Positions 8,386-17,019 of a stretch of DNA of 64,000 nucleotides are shown in pieces. Source of the stretch: Roseiarcus sp963807735 (GTDB lineage: Bacteria > Pseudomonadota > Alphaproteobacteria > Rhizobiales > Beijerinckiaceae); contig CAWEDI010000011.1 in assembly GCA_963807735.1 (NCBI GenBank), positions 186,001 through 250,000 of the forward strand. The letters are read 5' to 3'. The position numbers and the translations under genes were made by a program. The notes beneath the pieces were generated by a model. It was not told where the DNA came from. It saw only the letters and a list, made by a program, of their open reading frames with translations, and did not search any database. Positions within the stretch are counted from its first letter, which is position 1. Each line of letters opens with the position of its first letter.

Positions 8386-9705
8386 TCAGAAGCGGTAGCG
8401 CGCGCCGAGGCTCGCGACGTCGTCGGTATAGGAGCCGCCGACGGCGTTCGAGTTCACCCTGGCGTAAGTGTTGCCGAGCGTCAGGTCGACGTTGCGCATG
8501 AGCTGATAGTTGAGCCGTCCGGAGCCGCTGTAGGTCGTGTCGATGCGCGGCACGCCTATGTAATAGGCGCGATCGACGCGCCCCTCCACCGCCGCCGACC
8601 ATTGCCGGTGCAGTTGATAGATCGCGTCGAGCGTGGCGCTGACGTCGCGCGCGGGATCGCCGCGCGGGTCGAGCGGTGCCGGGTTGCTCGAATCGGTGAA
8701 GGTCTCGTCGACCGCCGCGGTCAAGGTCAGCGCGCGCGTCGGGTACCAGTAGAGCTTGAAGCCCAGCACTGGGGTCTGCGCCGAGCCCGGCAGAGGCGCG
8801 CCGTAGAACTGCATCTGATAACCGGCGAACGCTTCGCCGCGAAACAAGCTGAGGCGATCCGAGCCCAACCCCACCACGGCGCGGTAGCCATGCGAGCCGA
8901 GCGTATCGTCGGCGTATTGGCGCCAGTTCTCGGCGGTCTCCGCGTAGCCGTAGAGCAGCGGCGAAATCCAATAGCCGGCGCGCTCGGTCAGCGTCGTCAC
9001 GACGCTGTTGCGGTAGGACTGCGACAGTGAGCCGACGGCGGTGGCGAGCGGATCGTAGCTCGTCGCCGCCGCGGCGACCGAGGCGCCGAGGAACAGCCGG
9101 CCGAACGATTGCTGCGCCGCCGCCGAGCCTTCGACGCGATTGGCTTGCGAGGGCGCGATCAACTCGGTGATTGTTCCGCCTGGCCCGATTACGCTGCCGC
9201 CGTCGGCGAAGCCGCCGAGACGATCGAGTTGAAGCTGGGCCTTCAAGGTGAGATCGTGGGTGGGCGAGTAGGTCTCGGCGACGCCGAGCGTGCCGTCGAA
9301 CTGACTGTCGCGCGGCGCGCCGGGATAGAGCGAGGCGTCGGCGGCGGCGTAGACTTCGGTCTTGGTCACGCCGACGTCGCGCAGCGCGTAAAAGTCGGGA
9401 TGCAGTTCGACGCCGGTCTCGGCGCGCGGCAACACGCCGGAAAGCGCGACATTGCTGTTGTAGATCGTCGAGGCGATGATCTCGGGATAGAACATCCAAT
9501 TGGCGAGCGCGATCCCCTGATACTCCTGGCTCTTCTGCAACAGCGGATTGTTGGCGCGCAGCGGCTGCGGCGTCAGATAGGAGGGCGACGGATCCGCCGC
9601 CGCGGCGGGAAGCGGCGGCACGCTTTGCGCCGCGGCCGGCGCGAAGGCGAGCGCGGAGAGCATCGCCCCCGCTGCGCCGACAGATAAGCTCGCCCGCATC
9701 GCCAC
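8386..9705 (-). CDS. Outer-membrane beta-barrel protein of polysaccharide cluster
   Basis: 439 residues beginning with a signal peptide (MAMRASLSVGAAGAMLSAL, cleavage probable after AAAQS). The remainder alternates short hydrophobic and polar strands with many Tyr and ends in LGARYRF, the C-terminal aromatic signature of outer-membrane barrels. Proteins of this type sit next to Wza-like exporters in alphaproteobacterial exopolysaccharide loci and are thought to help the polymer cross or attach to the outer membrane. First base of the gene is 22 bases from the end of the export lipoprotein, which is upstream on the same strand, so the two are likely co-transcribed. Confidence 0.8.
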   Translation of the reverse strand: MAMRASLSVGAAGAMLSALAFAPAAAQSVPPLPAAAADPSPSYLTPQPLRANNPLLQKSQEYQGIALANWMFYPEIIASTIYNSNVALSGVLPRAETGVELHPDFYALRDVGVTKTEVYAAADASLYPGAPRDSQFDGTLGVAETYSPTHDLTLKAQLQLDRLGGFADGGSVIGPGGTITELIAPSQANRVEGSAAAQQSFGRLFLGASVAAAATSYDPLATAVGSLSQSYRNSVVTTLTERAGYWISPLLYGYAETAENWRQYADDTLGSHGYRAVVGLGSDRLSLFRGEAFAGYQMQFYGAPLPGSAQTPVLGFKLYWYPTRALTLTAAVDETFTDSSNPAPLDPRGDPARDVSATLDAIYQLHRQWSAAVEGRVDRAYYIGVPRIDTTYSGSGRLNYQLMRNVDLTLGNTYARVNSNAVGGSYTDDVASLGARYRF

Positions 9706-9726
9706 GCCTGTTCAACCGCGCGAGAG

Positions 9727-10323
9727 TTAGAAATATCGTTCCGGCAGTTTGATCAGATCGCCCGGATAGATCGGCACGTCTGGCGACAGCGGCACTTCGT
9801 GGAACGCCGTCTCGCCGGCGCGTTGCACGAGCGCGGTGTTGCGGTTGGCGCGATAGGTGTCGCCGCCGGCGACCGCGATCGCGCTCAGCACATTGAGCCC
9901 GGTATGGTAGGGATATTCGCCGGGCTTCTCGACTTCGCCGAGCACGTAGAACGGCCGGAACTCGGAGATCGTCACGTTGACGATCGGGCTGATGAGGTAT
10001 TCGCGCTCGCGTAGACGCCGTCGCAGCGCGTCCGCCAGCGCCTCCGCCGTCATGCCGACCGCGTTCAACGGGCCGGCGGCCGGCACCGAGACCAAGCCGC
10101 GCCCGTCGACCTGATATTCGCCGCTGAGCTTGTCGTCGCCGATCACGACGATCTTCACCTTGTCGCCGGTCTGCAGGCGGACCGGGTTGGTCGAGGCCGC
10201 TTCTGCGGCGGGCGCGACGGTGGCGGAATGGGGAACGAGCGCGGTCATGTCGTCGCATCCGCCCAACGCCAGCAGGAGGACGAGCGCGGAGTCTGGGCGG
10301 CGTGGGAATCGCATGCGGGGCAT
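9727..10323 (-). CDS. Wza-type polysaccharide export lipoprotein
   Basis: 198 residues. The N-terminus has a lipoprotein signal with lipobox LALGGC, giving Cys23 as the lipid-modified residue. It is followed by the polysaccharide export domain (VRLQTGDKVKIVVIGDDKLSGEYQVD at about 48-73) and a SLBB-like block (FYVLGEVEKPGEYPYHTGLNV). It should form the periplasm/outer-membrane channel for the polymer. The ATG at 10321-10323 was chosen because AAGGA sits 9 bases upstream and the lipobox falls at the right distance; a longer open frame reaching 11148 is an antisense-like extension through the next gene. It is shorter than E. coli Wza, as usual for this alphaproteobacterial type. Confidence 0.9.
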   Translation of the reverse strand: MPRMRFPRRPDSALVLLLALGGCDDMTALVPHSATVAPAAEAASTNPVRLQTGDKVKIVVIGDDKLSGEYQVDGRGLVSVPAAGPLNAVGMTAEALADALRRRLREREYLISPIVNVTISEFRPFYVLGEVEKPGEYPYHTGLNVLSAIAVAGGDTYRANRNTALVQRAGETAFHEVPLSPDVPIYPGDLIKLPERYF

Positions 10324-10351
10324 CCCCGGTTCCTTGCGAGAGATGGCCGAC

Positions 10352-11212
10352 TTATTCCGCGCCGCGCGGCGCGTGTTTGAGCCGCGGCCCGTGCGGGAAC
10401 AGCGCCGGCCAGACGAGCCCGGCGAACGCGACCGCGCAACGCGCGTAACGCAGACCGAGCCGCCCCGGCGCGCTGCCGAGCCGCCACGCCCATTCCATCC
10501 GCGCGCGCTGCACCCAATGCGGGGCGCGCTTGGCGCCTCCGGAAATGAAATCGAGCGCCGCGCCGAAGCAGAGAAAGCCAACTTCCGGCAAACGCGCATG
10601 CAGCATGTCGGCGAGCAGCTCCTGCTTGGGCGCGCCGAGGGAGACGACGCACAAGCCGGCGCCGGCGTCGCGTATGCGCGCCGCCAGCGCGTCGGCGTCG
10701 GCGTCGGGAAGCCGGTTGGCGAAGCGCGGCGCCTCGCGGCCGGCGATGACGAGATCGGGAATGCGGCGTTGAAGCTCGGCCAGCGCCAGCGCCTGCGATT
10801 GTTCGCTTGGGCCGACGAAGTAAACCGAGGCGCCTTGTTCGGCGGCCTGTCGGCAGACCGGCTCCAACAGATCAGCGCCGGTGGTGCGTTGCAGATCGAC
10901 GCCATCCTGTTTGAGGCGCCAGACGATCGGCCAGCCGTCGGCGGTGACGAAATCGGCGCGGTGATAGGCTTCGCCGAAACGACGGTCCTCGCCGAGCTTG
11001 ACGACGTGATCGAGATTGGCGGTGAAGAAGGTGTAGCCGCGCCGTCGGCGCGTGCGCTCCGCGATCGCCGCCAGCGCCTCGGGCGCATTGGCGATATTGA
11101 TATGAACATCAACTGCCGCCTGACGAAGACGGCCGGACGCAAACTCAACGCTGCTCATCAGACGCTCACGCGTCGCCGCTATGGCGACCCACCGAACTTT
11201 ACGTTGCGTCAC
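10352..11212 (-). CDS. WecG/TagA/CpsF family glycosyltransferase
   Basis: Up to 286 residues. The family core is clear: YTFFTANLDHVVKLGEDRRF then ADFVTADGWPIVW at about residues 60-97, a later GPSEQS and VSLGAPKQELL, and a C-terminal FISGGAKRAPHWVQ. Members transfer a sugar (N-acetylmannosaminuronate, N-acetylmannosamine or glucose) to a lipid-linked acceptor during surface-polysaccharide synthesis at the inner membrane. The GTG at 11212 directly follows the TGA of the upstream glycosyltransferase (TGAGTG), suggesting translational coupling; the ATG at 11158 (268 residues) is a reasonable alternative start. Confidence 0.87.
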   Translation of the reverse strand: MTQRKVRWVAIAATRERLMSSVEFASGRLRQAAVDVHINIANAPEALAAIAERTRRRRGYTFFTANLDHVVKLGEDRRFGEAYHRADFVTADGWPIVWRLKQDGVDLQRTTGADLLEPVCRQAAEQGASVYFVGPSEQSQALALAELQRRIPDLVIAGREAPRFANRLPDADADALAARIRDAGAGLCVVSLGAPKQELLADMLHARLPEVGFLCFGAALDFISGGAKRAPHWVQRARMEWAWRLGSAPGRLGLRYARCAVAFAGLVWPALFPHGPRLKHAPRGAE

Positions 11213-12205
11213 TCAAATTTTGGTTAACAAAGACTGCGCATTTGGAGGCGTCTCGCGCTCACGATAAAGCGGGTGCAGACCGCCGAGCGACAGTTTGCCG
11301 AGCACGCCGGCGAGCGCGTGGACACTCTCCTCGCGCGCCGCACCGCCGCGCGCCGCGGCGAACGCCCAGCGGGGCGCGAGCCATAGCGCCTGCGCCAACG
11401 CCTTGCCGCGCAATGTCCAGCGCGCGAGCGCGGGGAACTGGCTCAACCCGGCGACCGCCGCCGCGTAGACCTGGCCGCCGGAGTAGAAACGCCGGCGCAG
11501 ATAGGCGGGTTCGCAGCGTTTCGCCGGCACAAACTCTTGCGCCCGCAGCGATGGGCGCCAGGCGAAGCTACGTCCATCGCGTTGCAGCCGGCAGAACAAG
11601 TCGAAATCTTCGCCGCCGGCTAAGCCGAAAGCGGGATCGAAGCGCGCCGTCGCCAGCGTCGTGTCACGGCGGAATAGCGCGTTGCCGGGGGTCAACGCGA
11701 GCGCGCGGGTCTTCTCGGCGCCGAAGGCGAACAGCGCGGTTCCCTCGGCAGCGGAAATTTCACGGGTGAACAAACGCCGCGCTGCGGCGGTGGGCCGCGC
11801 GGAAGCCTCGAACTCCGTCGCGATGATTCCAAACAGAACGTCGGCCGAGCAACGGTTGATCGCGCGTTCCGCCTCAAGGAACCAATCGCGCGCGATTGTC
11901 TGATCGTCGTCGAGAAAGGCGAGCCACGGCGCCGTGCAGGTCGCGACGGCGGCGTTGCGGGCGATCGAAATGTTGGCGGGATGCGCGGCGAGACCGCGGA
12001 TCGGAAACGGTCGCGGACGACGCCGCGCCTGCTCCGCCGCCGCCGCGATGACCGGCGCGGCTTCCTCGGCGTCGCTGTTGTCAACGACGACGACCTCGAA
12101 GGCGAGGCGCAACGGCGGGTCGGCGGCGATCAGGCTCTCCAGCGCCCGCGCCAGGAGCGCGTTGCGGCGGTGCGTGCAAATGGCGAACGAAAGATCGAAG
12201 GTCAT
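11213..12205 (-). CDS. Family 2 glycosyltransferase
   Basis: 330 residues with a GT2 fold: N-terminus LSFAICTHRRNALLARALESL, VVVVDNSD as first nucleotide-sugar element, WLAFLDDDQTIARDWF as the D-x-D metal site near residue 105, and GLAGGEDFDLFCRL as the catalytic ED block. A C-terminal amphipathic region could hold it at the inner membrane. The ATG at 12205 overlaps the stop of the O-antigen ligase gene by 4 bases (ATGA), so the two are translated from one message. Donor and acceptor sugars are unknown. Confidence 0.88.
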   Translation of the reverse strand: MTFDLSFAICTHRRNALLARALESLIAADPPLRLAFEVVVVDNSDAEEAAPVIAAAAEQARRRPRPFPIRGLAAHPANISIARNAAVATCTAPWLAFLDDDQTIARDWFLEAERAINRCSADVLFGIIATEFEASARPTAAARRLFTREISAAEGTALFAFGAEKTRALALTPGNALFRRDTTLATARFDPAFGLAGGEDFDLFCRLQRDGRSFAWRPSLRAQEFVPAKRCEPAYLRRRFYSGGQVYAAAVAGLSQFPALARWTLRGKALAQALWLAPRWAFAAARGGAAREESVHALAGVLGKLSLGGLHPLYRERETPPNAQSLLTKI

Positions 12206-13500
12206 GATTTCGCTCTTCCCGGCGCGAGCATGACGACGACCATGAGGCTCCAGAGCGGCGCGCCGCGCAGGAACAGCGTCGCCTCGGTCGTGTTGTGGAT
12301 CAGGAACGCCAGCAGCAGCGCGGCGAAGGCGCCGTGCGCGGCGCGCGCGCGGCAGTCGACGCCTTGCGCGTGGGCGCGCGCCAGGGCGCGGATCATGGCG
12401 AAGAACACCGCGAGGCCGGCGATCACGGTCGCCGGGACGCCGACATTCAGCGCGAGGTCGAGATAGCCGTTGTGGGCTTGGTTGATGATGCCGACTTCGG
12501 TGTCGCCGAGCCACGTCCCCGGCTCCAGCTTAGCGATCGGATCGTTGGCCGGACCGACGTCCCAGAACGCGCCGTAGCCGTGGCCGCCCCAGGGGCGATT
12601 GCCGATCTCCTGGCGCGCGAACGCCCAGAGTTCATCGCGGCCGGTGAACGACGAGTCGCCGATCAGGATGTCGAGCACACGGTCGGTGTTGAAGCCGGTG
12701 GCGGCGAACAGCGCGAAAGCGACGACGAGCGACAGCAGCAAGACGGCGAGCGCGATCAGTGCGGCGCGCGGGCCGCCGCGCGAGGCGAAGGCGATGAGTC
12801 CGCCGACCAGAGGGGCGAGGATAGCGAGGCCCAACGAGGTTTTCGATTTGGTGATGACCAGGAACAGGAAGATCAGCGCCAGCGCAAGCAAGCCGAGTGT
12901 GCGCGACCGCGGGCTGGCGGCGCCCGCCGTCCAGAACACGCCGACGATGAACGCGACCATCGCGACGCCGCCGGCGACGTTCTTCTGGGTATAGAGGCCC
13001 TTCACGCCGATGTCGGTGATGGCGATCGACGGCGACACCACGACTGACAGAAAATTAACTATGATGACCGCAATAAACATGAGGAAGATCGCGGTGTGCA
13101 GGCGCGCGGGATCGCGCGCGCTCAACGCCGTCGCCGCGCCCGAGGCGGTCAGCATCAGATAGAGCATCGCACGACGGACCGTCAGATCGGGATAGTCCGA
13201 CCACAGCGCGCTGATCGCTATGATCGCGCTGACGGCGACGAGACCGGGATTGGCGAGCAACGCGGCGAGCGCTTCGCGCCGCCGCGCCCACAGGACCAAC
13301 AACGAGCCCGCGAACATGGCGAGCACCAGCAGACGATCAATCGGGCTGCCTTCGAGCCGGTCGGCGACCGAGACGTCGGCCAGCGGATGCGTGCCGATGA
13401 AGGCGTAGCCGAAATACAGCGCCGCCATGCCCGGAAAGACGTCGAAGCGCGCTGGCGCCAGCCGAGCGACGCCGTCGGCGGTCGGTCGTAGCAAAGTCAA
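12202..13500 (-). CDS. O-antigen ligase/polymerase family membrane protein
   Basis: 432 residues with about ten to twelve hydrophobic helices and a large polar loop containing GDSSFTGRDELWAFARQEIGN and NQAHNGYLDLALNVG, which is the pattern of the Wzy_C/O-antigen ligase domain (H-N-x-x-L near the functional loop). It would polymerise or ligate lipid-linked repeats on the periplasmic face. The best upstream start is TTG at 13500; a later Met at about residue 25 is possible. First gene of the leftward operon (ligase, GT2, WecG, Wza-like, barrel). Confidence 0.87.
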   Translation of the reverse strand: MTLLRPTADGVARLAPARFDVFPGMAALYFGYAFIGTHPLADVSVADRLEGSPIDRLLVLAMFAGSLLVLWARRREALAALLANPGLVAVSAIIAISALWSDYPDLTVRRAMLYLMLTASGAATALSARDPARLHTAIFLMFIAVIIVNFLSVVVSPSIAITDIGVKGLYTQKNVAGGVAMVAFIVGVFWTAGAASPRSRTLGLLALALIFLFLVITKSKTSLGLAILAPLVGGLIAFASRGGPRAALIALAVLLLSLVVAFALFAATGFNTDRVLDILIGDSSFTGRDELWAFARQEIGNRPWGGHGYGAFWDVGPANDPIAKLEPGTWLGDTEVGIINQAHNGYLDLALNVGVPATVIAGLAVFFAMIRALARAHAQGVDCRARAAHGAFAALLLAFLIHNTTEATLFLRGAPLWSLMVVVMLAPGRAKS

Positions 13501-13597
13501 GCGTTTCTCTTAGGCCGATGGTTACTGTTGCCGGTCCAAGATGGCGGGGAATTCTTAAATCTTTCCCTTGCGGGAAAATGCGGAGGCACGTTCACCG

Positions 13598-14512
13598 ATG
13601 CTAGTCTCCATCGTAACGCCGACCCGTCATCGGCCGTTGCCTCTACGTCGCGCGCTCGCCAGTCTCGCCGCACAAGTTCGGCCGGACGGGGTCGAGTTGG
13701 AGATCGTCGTCGTCGACAATTCCGCCGACGGCGAAACCGCGCGGGCGCTCGCCGGCGAGGGCGGTCTAAAGGTCGTTCACGAGCCGCGGCCGGGCGTCGC
13801 GGCGGCGCGCAACGCCGGCGTCGCGGCGGCGAGCGGGGAATGGGTCGCCTTTCTCGACGACGACGAAGAGGCGGCGCCGGGCTGGATCGCCGCCCTCGCG
13901 CGGACCGCCCAGTCGAGCGCGGCCGACGCGGTGTTCGGGCCGATCTCGGCGCGCGCCGAGGAGCGCGCCGAGATCGGCCCGTTTGCTCCTTATTTCTCGC
14001 GCGCGCTCGGCGTCGCCGACGGGGCGGACATAACGCCGCTCTCGGCTTATCTCGGCACCAACAATTCGATGTTTCATCGCGAGCGTTGCCTGAACGGCGC
14101 GGCGACGTTCGACGTTTCGTTGAACGATTGCGGCGGCGAGGATTCTTTGTTGATCGAACGCCTGCGCCGCTCGGGCAAGCGTTTCGCCTATGCGGCCGAG
14201 GCCGAAGTCGTGGAGTGGGCGCCGGCGCGTCGGCTCGATTGGAGCTATGTTTCGAAGCGCAAATTCCTCAGCGGGCAAATCCGTGTGTTTGTGCAGCGCA
14301 TGGCGGCGCCGCATCGTTGGGATCGCGTGGCGATGTGGATGGCGATTGGCGCCGCGCAGTTCCTTGCGGCGGGCGCCGCGGCGCTGACGCTCGCGCCCGC
14401 CGCGCCCGCCCGCGCGCAGAAATGGCGGGCGACAGCGCTCGGCGGCCTCGGCAAGTTGTTTTGGCAGCGCGGGTTCCGACCCGCGCTCTACGGCGCCGGG
14501 CACGTGTCCTGA
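13598..14512 (+). CDS. Family 2 glycosyltransferase
   Basis: 304 residues from the ATG at 13598, which has GGAGG 11 bases upstream; a TTG at 13568 would add ten residues. The GT2 signature is complete: VSIVTPTRHRPLPLRRAL, IVVVDNSADG, GEWVAFLDDDEEAAPGW and CGGEDSLLIERL, with a hydrophobic stretch near the C-terminus (MWMAIGAAQFLAAGAAAL) that may anchor it in the inner membrane. Closely related in architecture to the GT2 at 11213-12205 but transcribed divergently from the ligase operon; the 13501-13597 gap must hold promoters for both directions. Confidence 0.88.
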   Translation: MLVSIVTPTRHRPLPLRRALASLAAQVRPDGVELEIVVVDNSADGETARALAGEGGLKVVHEPRPGVAAARNAGVAAASGEWVAFLDDDEEAAPGWIAALARTAQSSAADAVFGPISARAEERAEIGPFAPYFSRALGVADGADITPLSAYLGTNNSMFHRERCLNGAATFDVSLNDCGGEDSLLIERLRRSGKRFAYAAEAEVVEWAPARRLDWSYVSKRKFLSGQIRVFVQRMAAPHRWDRVAMWMAIGAAQFLAAGAAALTLAPAAPARAQKWRATALGGLGKLFWQRGFRPALYGAGHVS

Positions 14513-14609
14513 TCGCGTCGACAAAAGAATCCCTGCGCCCCGGAACGCACAAGCCACGGCCGCGTTTTCCCTCCATGGTCAATCATGACCTCTATCTCAG
14601 GAGGATGCC

Positions 14610-14696
14610 ATGGGTTTCGGAAGAGGGGCTTTGCTGTGGTTGCTGGGAATCCCGTTGCCGATAATTATCCTTTTGGCGCTGTTCTGGCACCACTGA
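14610..14696 (+). CDS. 28-residue hydrophobic small membrane protein
   Basis: A short open frame, ATG to TGA, starting MGFGRGALLWLLG and ending ILLALFWHH. It is one predicted membrane helix with a short basic N-terminus and two terminal histidines. An unusually strong ribosome site, CAGGAGG at 14598-14604, sits at correct spacing, and a hairpin terminator follows at 14718-14747, so the unit looks like a self-contained transcript. I recall similar tiny hydrophobic proteins in alphaproteobacterial genomes but cannot name a function. Confidence 0.7.
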   Translation: MGFGRGALLWLLGIPLPIIILLALFWHH

Positions 14697-14717
14697 TCGT
14701 TAGCGTTTTCCCGTTTG

Positions 14718-14747
14718 CCCAATCGCGCCCCAAGGTGCGCGATTGGG
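14718..14747 (+). terminator. Hairpin terminator after small membrane protein gene
   Basis: Perfect 11-base stem CCCAATCGCGC / GCGCGATTGGG with an 8-base loop, followed by GTCTGGTTTTC, a weak T-rich tail. It could also serve the converging deaminase gene. Confidence 0.65.
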
Positions 14748-14788
14748 GTCTGGTTTTCAATATCTCATTTCGCGCCATGCGGCCACGG

Positions 14789-15310
14789 TCAACGCCCGGC
14801 CCAATAATCGGCCTGCAACTGCGCTGCCTCGTCCTCCAATAACGGCCCCACAACCTCCGTCGCCCGCTGCCCCGCCGAAAACACGATCCGGCACGGCAGA
14901 TCGAGCGTCGGATTTTCGTCGTGCGCGCCGGTCGCGGCTTTCAGCCCCTTTTCGCTCTGGCCATAGACCACCCGCCCGACCCCCGCCCAGTAGAGCGCGC
15001 CGGCGCACATCGCGCAGGGTTCGGCGGAACTGTACAGCGTGCAGCGCTGGAGAAACGCCAGATCGTGGGTCTTGGCCGCCCAGGAGGCGAGCAGCCGCTC
15101 GGCGTGCGCCGTGCGATCCCCGCCCTCGGCCGAGTAGCCGTTGCCCTGCTCCCGCAGCGTCTCGCCATCGGGGCCGATCAGCAAGGCGCCGAAGGGATGA
15201 TCGCCGCCTTCGCGAGCGCGGCGGGCGACTTCAAAGGAACGGCGCAGGAACGCCAAATCTTGCTCGGGGGTCATCCGGCGATATTGCCCTAGGGACGCGC
15301 GCTTGGCCAT
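14789..15310 (-). CDS. Nucleoside/nucleobase deaminase (CMP/dCMP deaminase fold)
   Basis: 173 residues with the zinc site of the cytidine deaminase-like fold: His69-Ala-Glu71 and Cys99-Ala-Met-Cys102 in SAEPCAMCAGALYWAGVGRVVYG. The organisation is closest to guanine deaminase/TadA-like nucleoside deaminases; the long C-terminal part (GLKAATGAHDENPTLDLPC ... LLEDEAAQLQADYW) favours free base or nucleoside rather than tRNA as substrate. It is divergent from the BMP-type importer genes, and a codA-like enzyme lies 6 kb away, so purine or pyrimidine salvage is likely. Start could also be the Met at 15274. Confidence 0.85.
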   Translation of the reverse strand: MAKRASLGQYRRMTPEQDLAFLRRSFEVARRAREGGDHPFGALLIGPDGETLREQGNGYSAEGGDRTAHAERLLASWAAKTHDLAFLQRCTLYSSAEPCAMCAGALYWAGVGRVVYGQSEKGLKAATGAHDENPTLDLPCRIVFSAGQRATEVVGPLLEDEAAQLQADYWAGR

Positions 15311-15447
15311 CGCCGTCTTGTTGACGGGCGGATCGCGGCGGGCTCTAAGTTGTGGCGGGCGCCAGGGGGCCGGCGCGCAAAACGGCGCGGAGTTTGCATC
15401 CGCGAGGAGGCGCGCGTTCTCCGGGAGGACGTGCGCGCGGGGGCGGG

Positions 15448-17019
15448 ATGGCGACGAACGGAACGAATGTCGAGCCGCGTCTGGAGTTGCGCGGCGTGAC
15501 CAAGCGCTTTCCAGGCGTGCTGGCCAATGACAATGTGAGCCTCGTCGTCAAGCCGGGCGAGATTCACGCGCTGCTCGGGGAAAACGGGGCCGGCAAGTCG
15601 ACCCTCGTCAAGATGATCTACGGCATCCTGACCCCCGATTCCGGCGAAATCCTGTGGGATGGCGCGCCGACGACAATCACCAATCCGCGCGCCGCGCGCC
15701 GGCTCGGCATCGGCATGGTGTTCCAGCATTTCTCGCTGTTCGAGGCGCTGACGGTGCTCGAGAACATCGCGCTCGGGCTCGATGCGAAAATTCCGCAAAA
15801 ACAGCTCGAGGCGGAAATCCGCCGCGTGCTCGATCTCTATGGGCTGAAACTCGATCCGCACCGCATCGTCACCACGTTGAGCGTCGGCGAGCGGCAGCGG
15901 ATCGAAATCGTGCGCGCGCTGCTGCTCAATCCGAAGCTGCTCATCATGGACGAGCCGACTTCGGTGCTGACCCCGCAGGAGGTCGGGCAGTTGTTCGAGA
16001 CGCTGCGCAAGCTTTCCGCGCAAGGGTGCTCGATCCTTTACATCTCCCACAAGCTGCACGAGATCATTGCGCTGTGCGAGACGGCGACGATCCTGCGCGG
16101 CGGCAAGTTCGTCGCCGAATGCGATCCGCGCCGCGAGACGTCGAAGAGCATGGCCGAGCTGATGATCGGCGCGAACCTGAAGGAGATCGTGCGCGGGCCG
16201 GCGCGAAGCTTCGGGGCGCTCAAGTTCGAGGCGATCGGGCTGAGCCTGCGCAAACAGGGCGATTTCGGCATGGCGCTCAAGGACATCTCGTTCGGCGTGC
16301 GCGCCGGCGAAATCCTCGGCGTCGCCGGCGTCGCGGGCAATGGCCAGAACGAGCTGATGGAGGCGCTGAGCGGCGAGATCGCGGCGGCCAACGAGTCGAT
16401 CCTGCTCGAAGGCAAGGCGATCGGCGCCGCTCGGTCCGACGGCGCGGCGGGCGCTCGGCCTCTGCGCCGTGCCCGAGGAGCGCAACGGCCACGCCGCCGT
16501 CGCCGATTTCACCCTGGCGCTGAACGGCGCGCTGACCGCGAGGCGGCGGATGGGATTCGTCTCGGCCGGCCTGCTCAACATGGGCCGCGTGCGCGGCTAC
16601 GCGACCAAGGTGATCGGCGCGTTCTCGGTGAAGGCGCTCGGCCACCACTCGACGGCGGGCTCGCTGTCGGGCGGCAACCTGCAGAAGTTCATCATGGGCC
16701 GCGAAATCCTGCAGGAGCCGACGGCGATCGCGGTGAGCCAGCCGACCTGGGGCGTCGACGCAGGCGCCGCCGGCGGCGATCCGGCAGGCGATCGTCGATC
16801 TCGGCGGCGCGCGGCTGCGCGATCCTGGTCATTTCGCAGGACCTCGACGAATTGCTCGAACTCTGCGACTCGCTGGTGGTCATCAATCTCGGCGCGCTGT
16901 CGCGGGTGATGAAAGTTGGCGAAGCGTCGATCGAGGAGATCGGCTTGTTGATGGGCGGCGTTCATGGCGATCCCGAAGCCACCGTCGAAATGACGGAGGC
17001 GTTGCAACATGCGCATTAG
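15448..17019 (+). pseudogene. BMP-type nucleoside ABC transporter, ATP-binding protein, frameshifted
   Basis: Two-domain ATPase of the nucleoside/BMP importer type. Domain 1 is intact: Walker A GENGAGKSTLVK, signature LSVGERQRIE, Walker B LLIMDEPTSVL. Domain 2 starts normally (GVAGVAGNGQNELM) but three +1 shifts break it. The frame moves near 16415-16426 into a frame reading GLCAVPEERNGHAAVADF and LSGGNLQKFIMGREIL, again near 16770-16774 (AIRQAIVDL), and returns to the first frame at about 16803 (RGCAILVISQDLDELL). The sum is three bases, so the proper C-terminus and stop are reached and an intervening stop never occurs. Either three insertion errors or a damaged gene. ATG at 15448 chosen over upstream in-frame codons because the family N-terminus begins there. 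Overlaps the permease by 11 bases. Confidence 0.85.

Noticed and set aside
8383..8388. TGATCA junction as a possible regulatory site
   Set aside because: It is simply two abutting stop codons of convergent genes.
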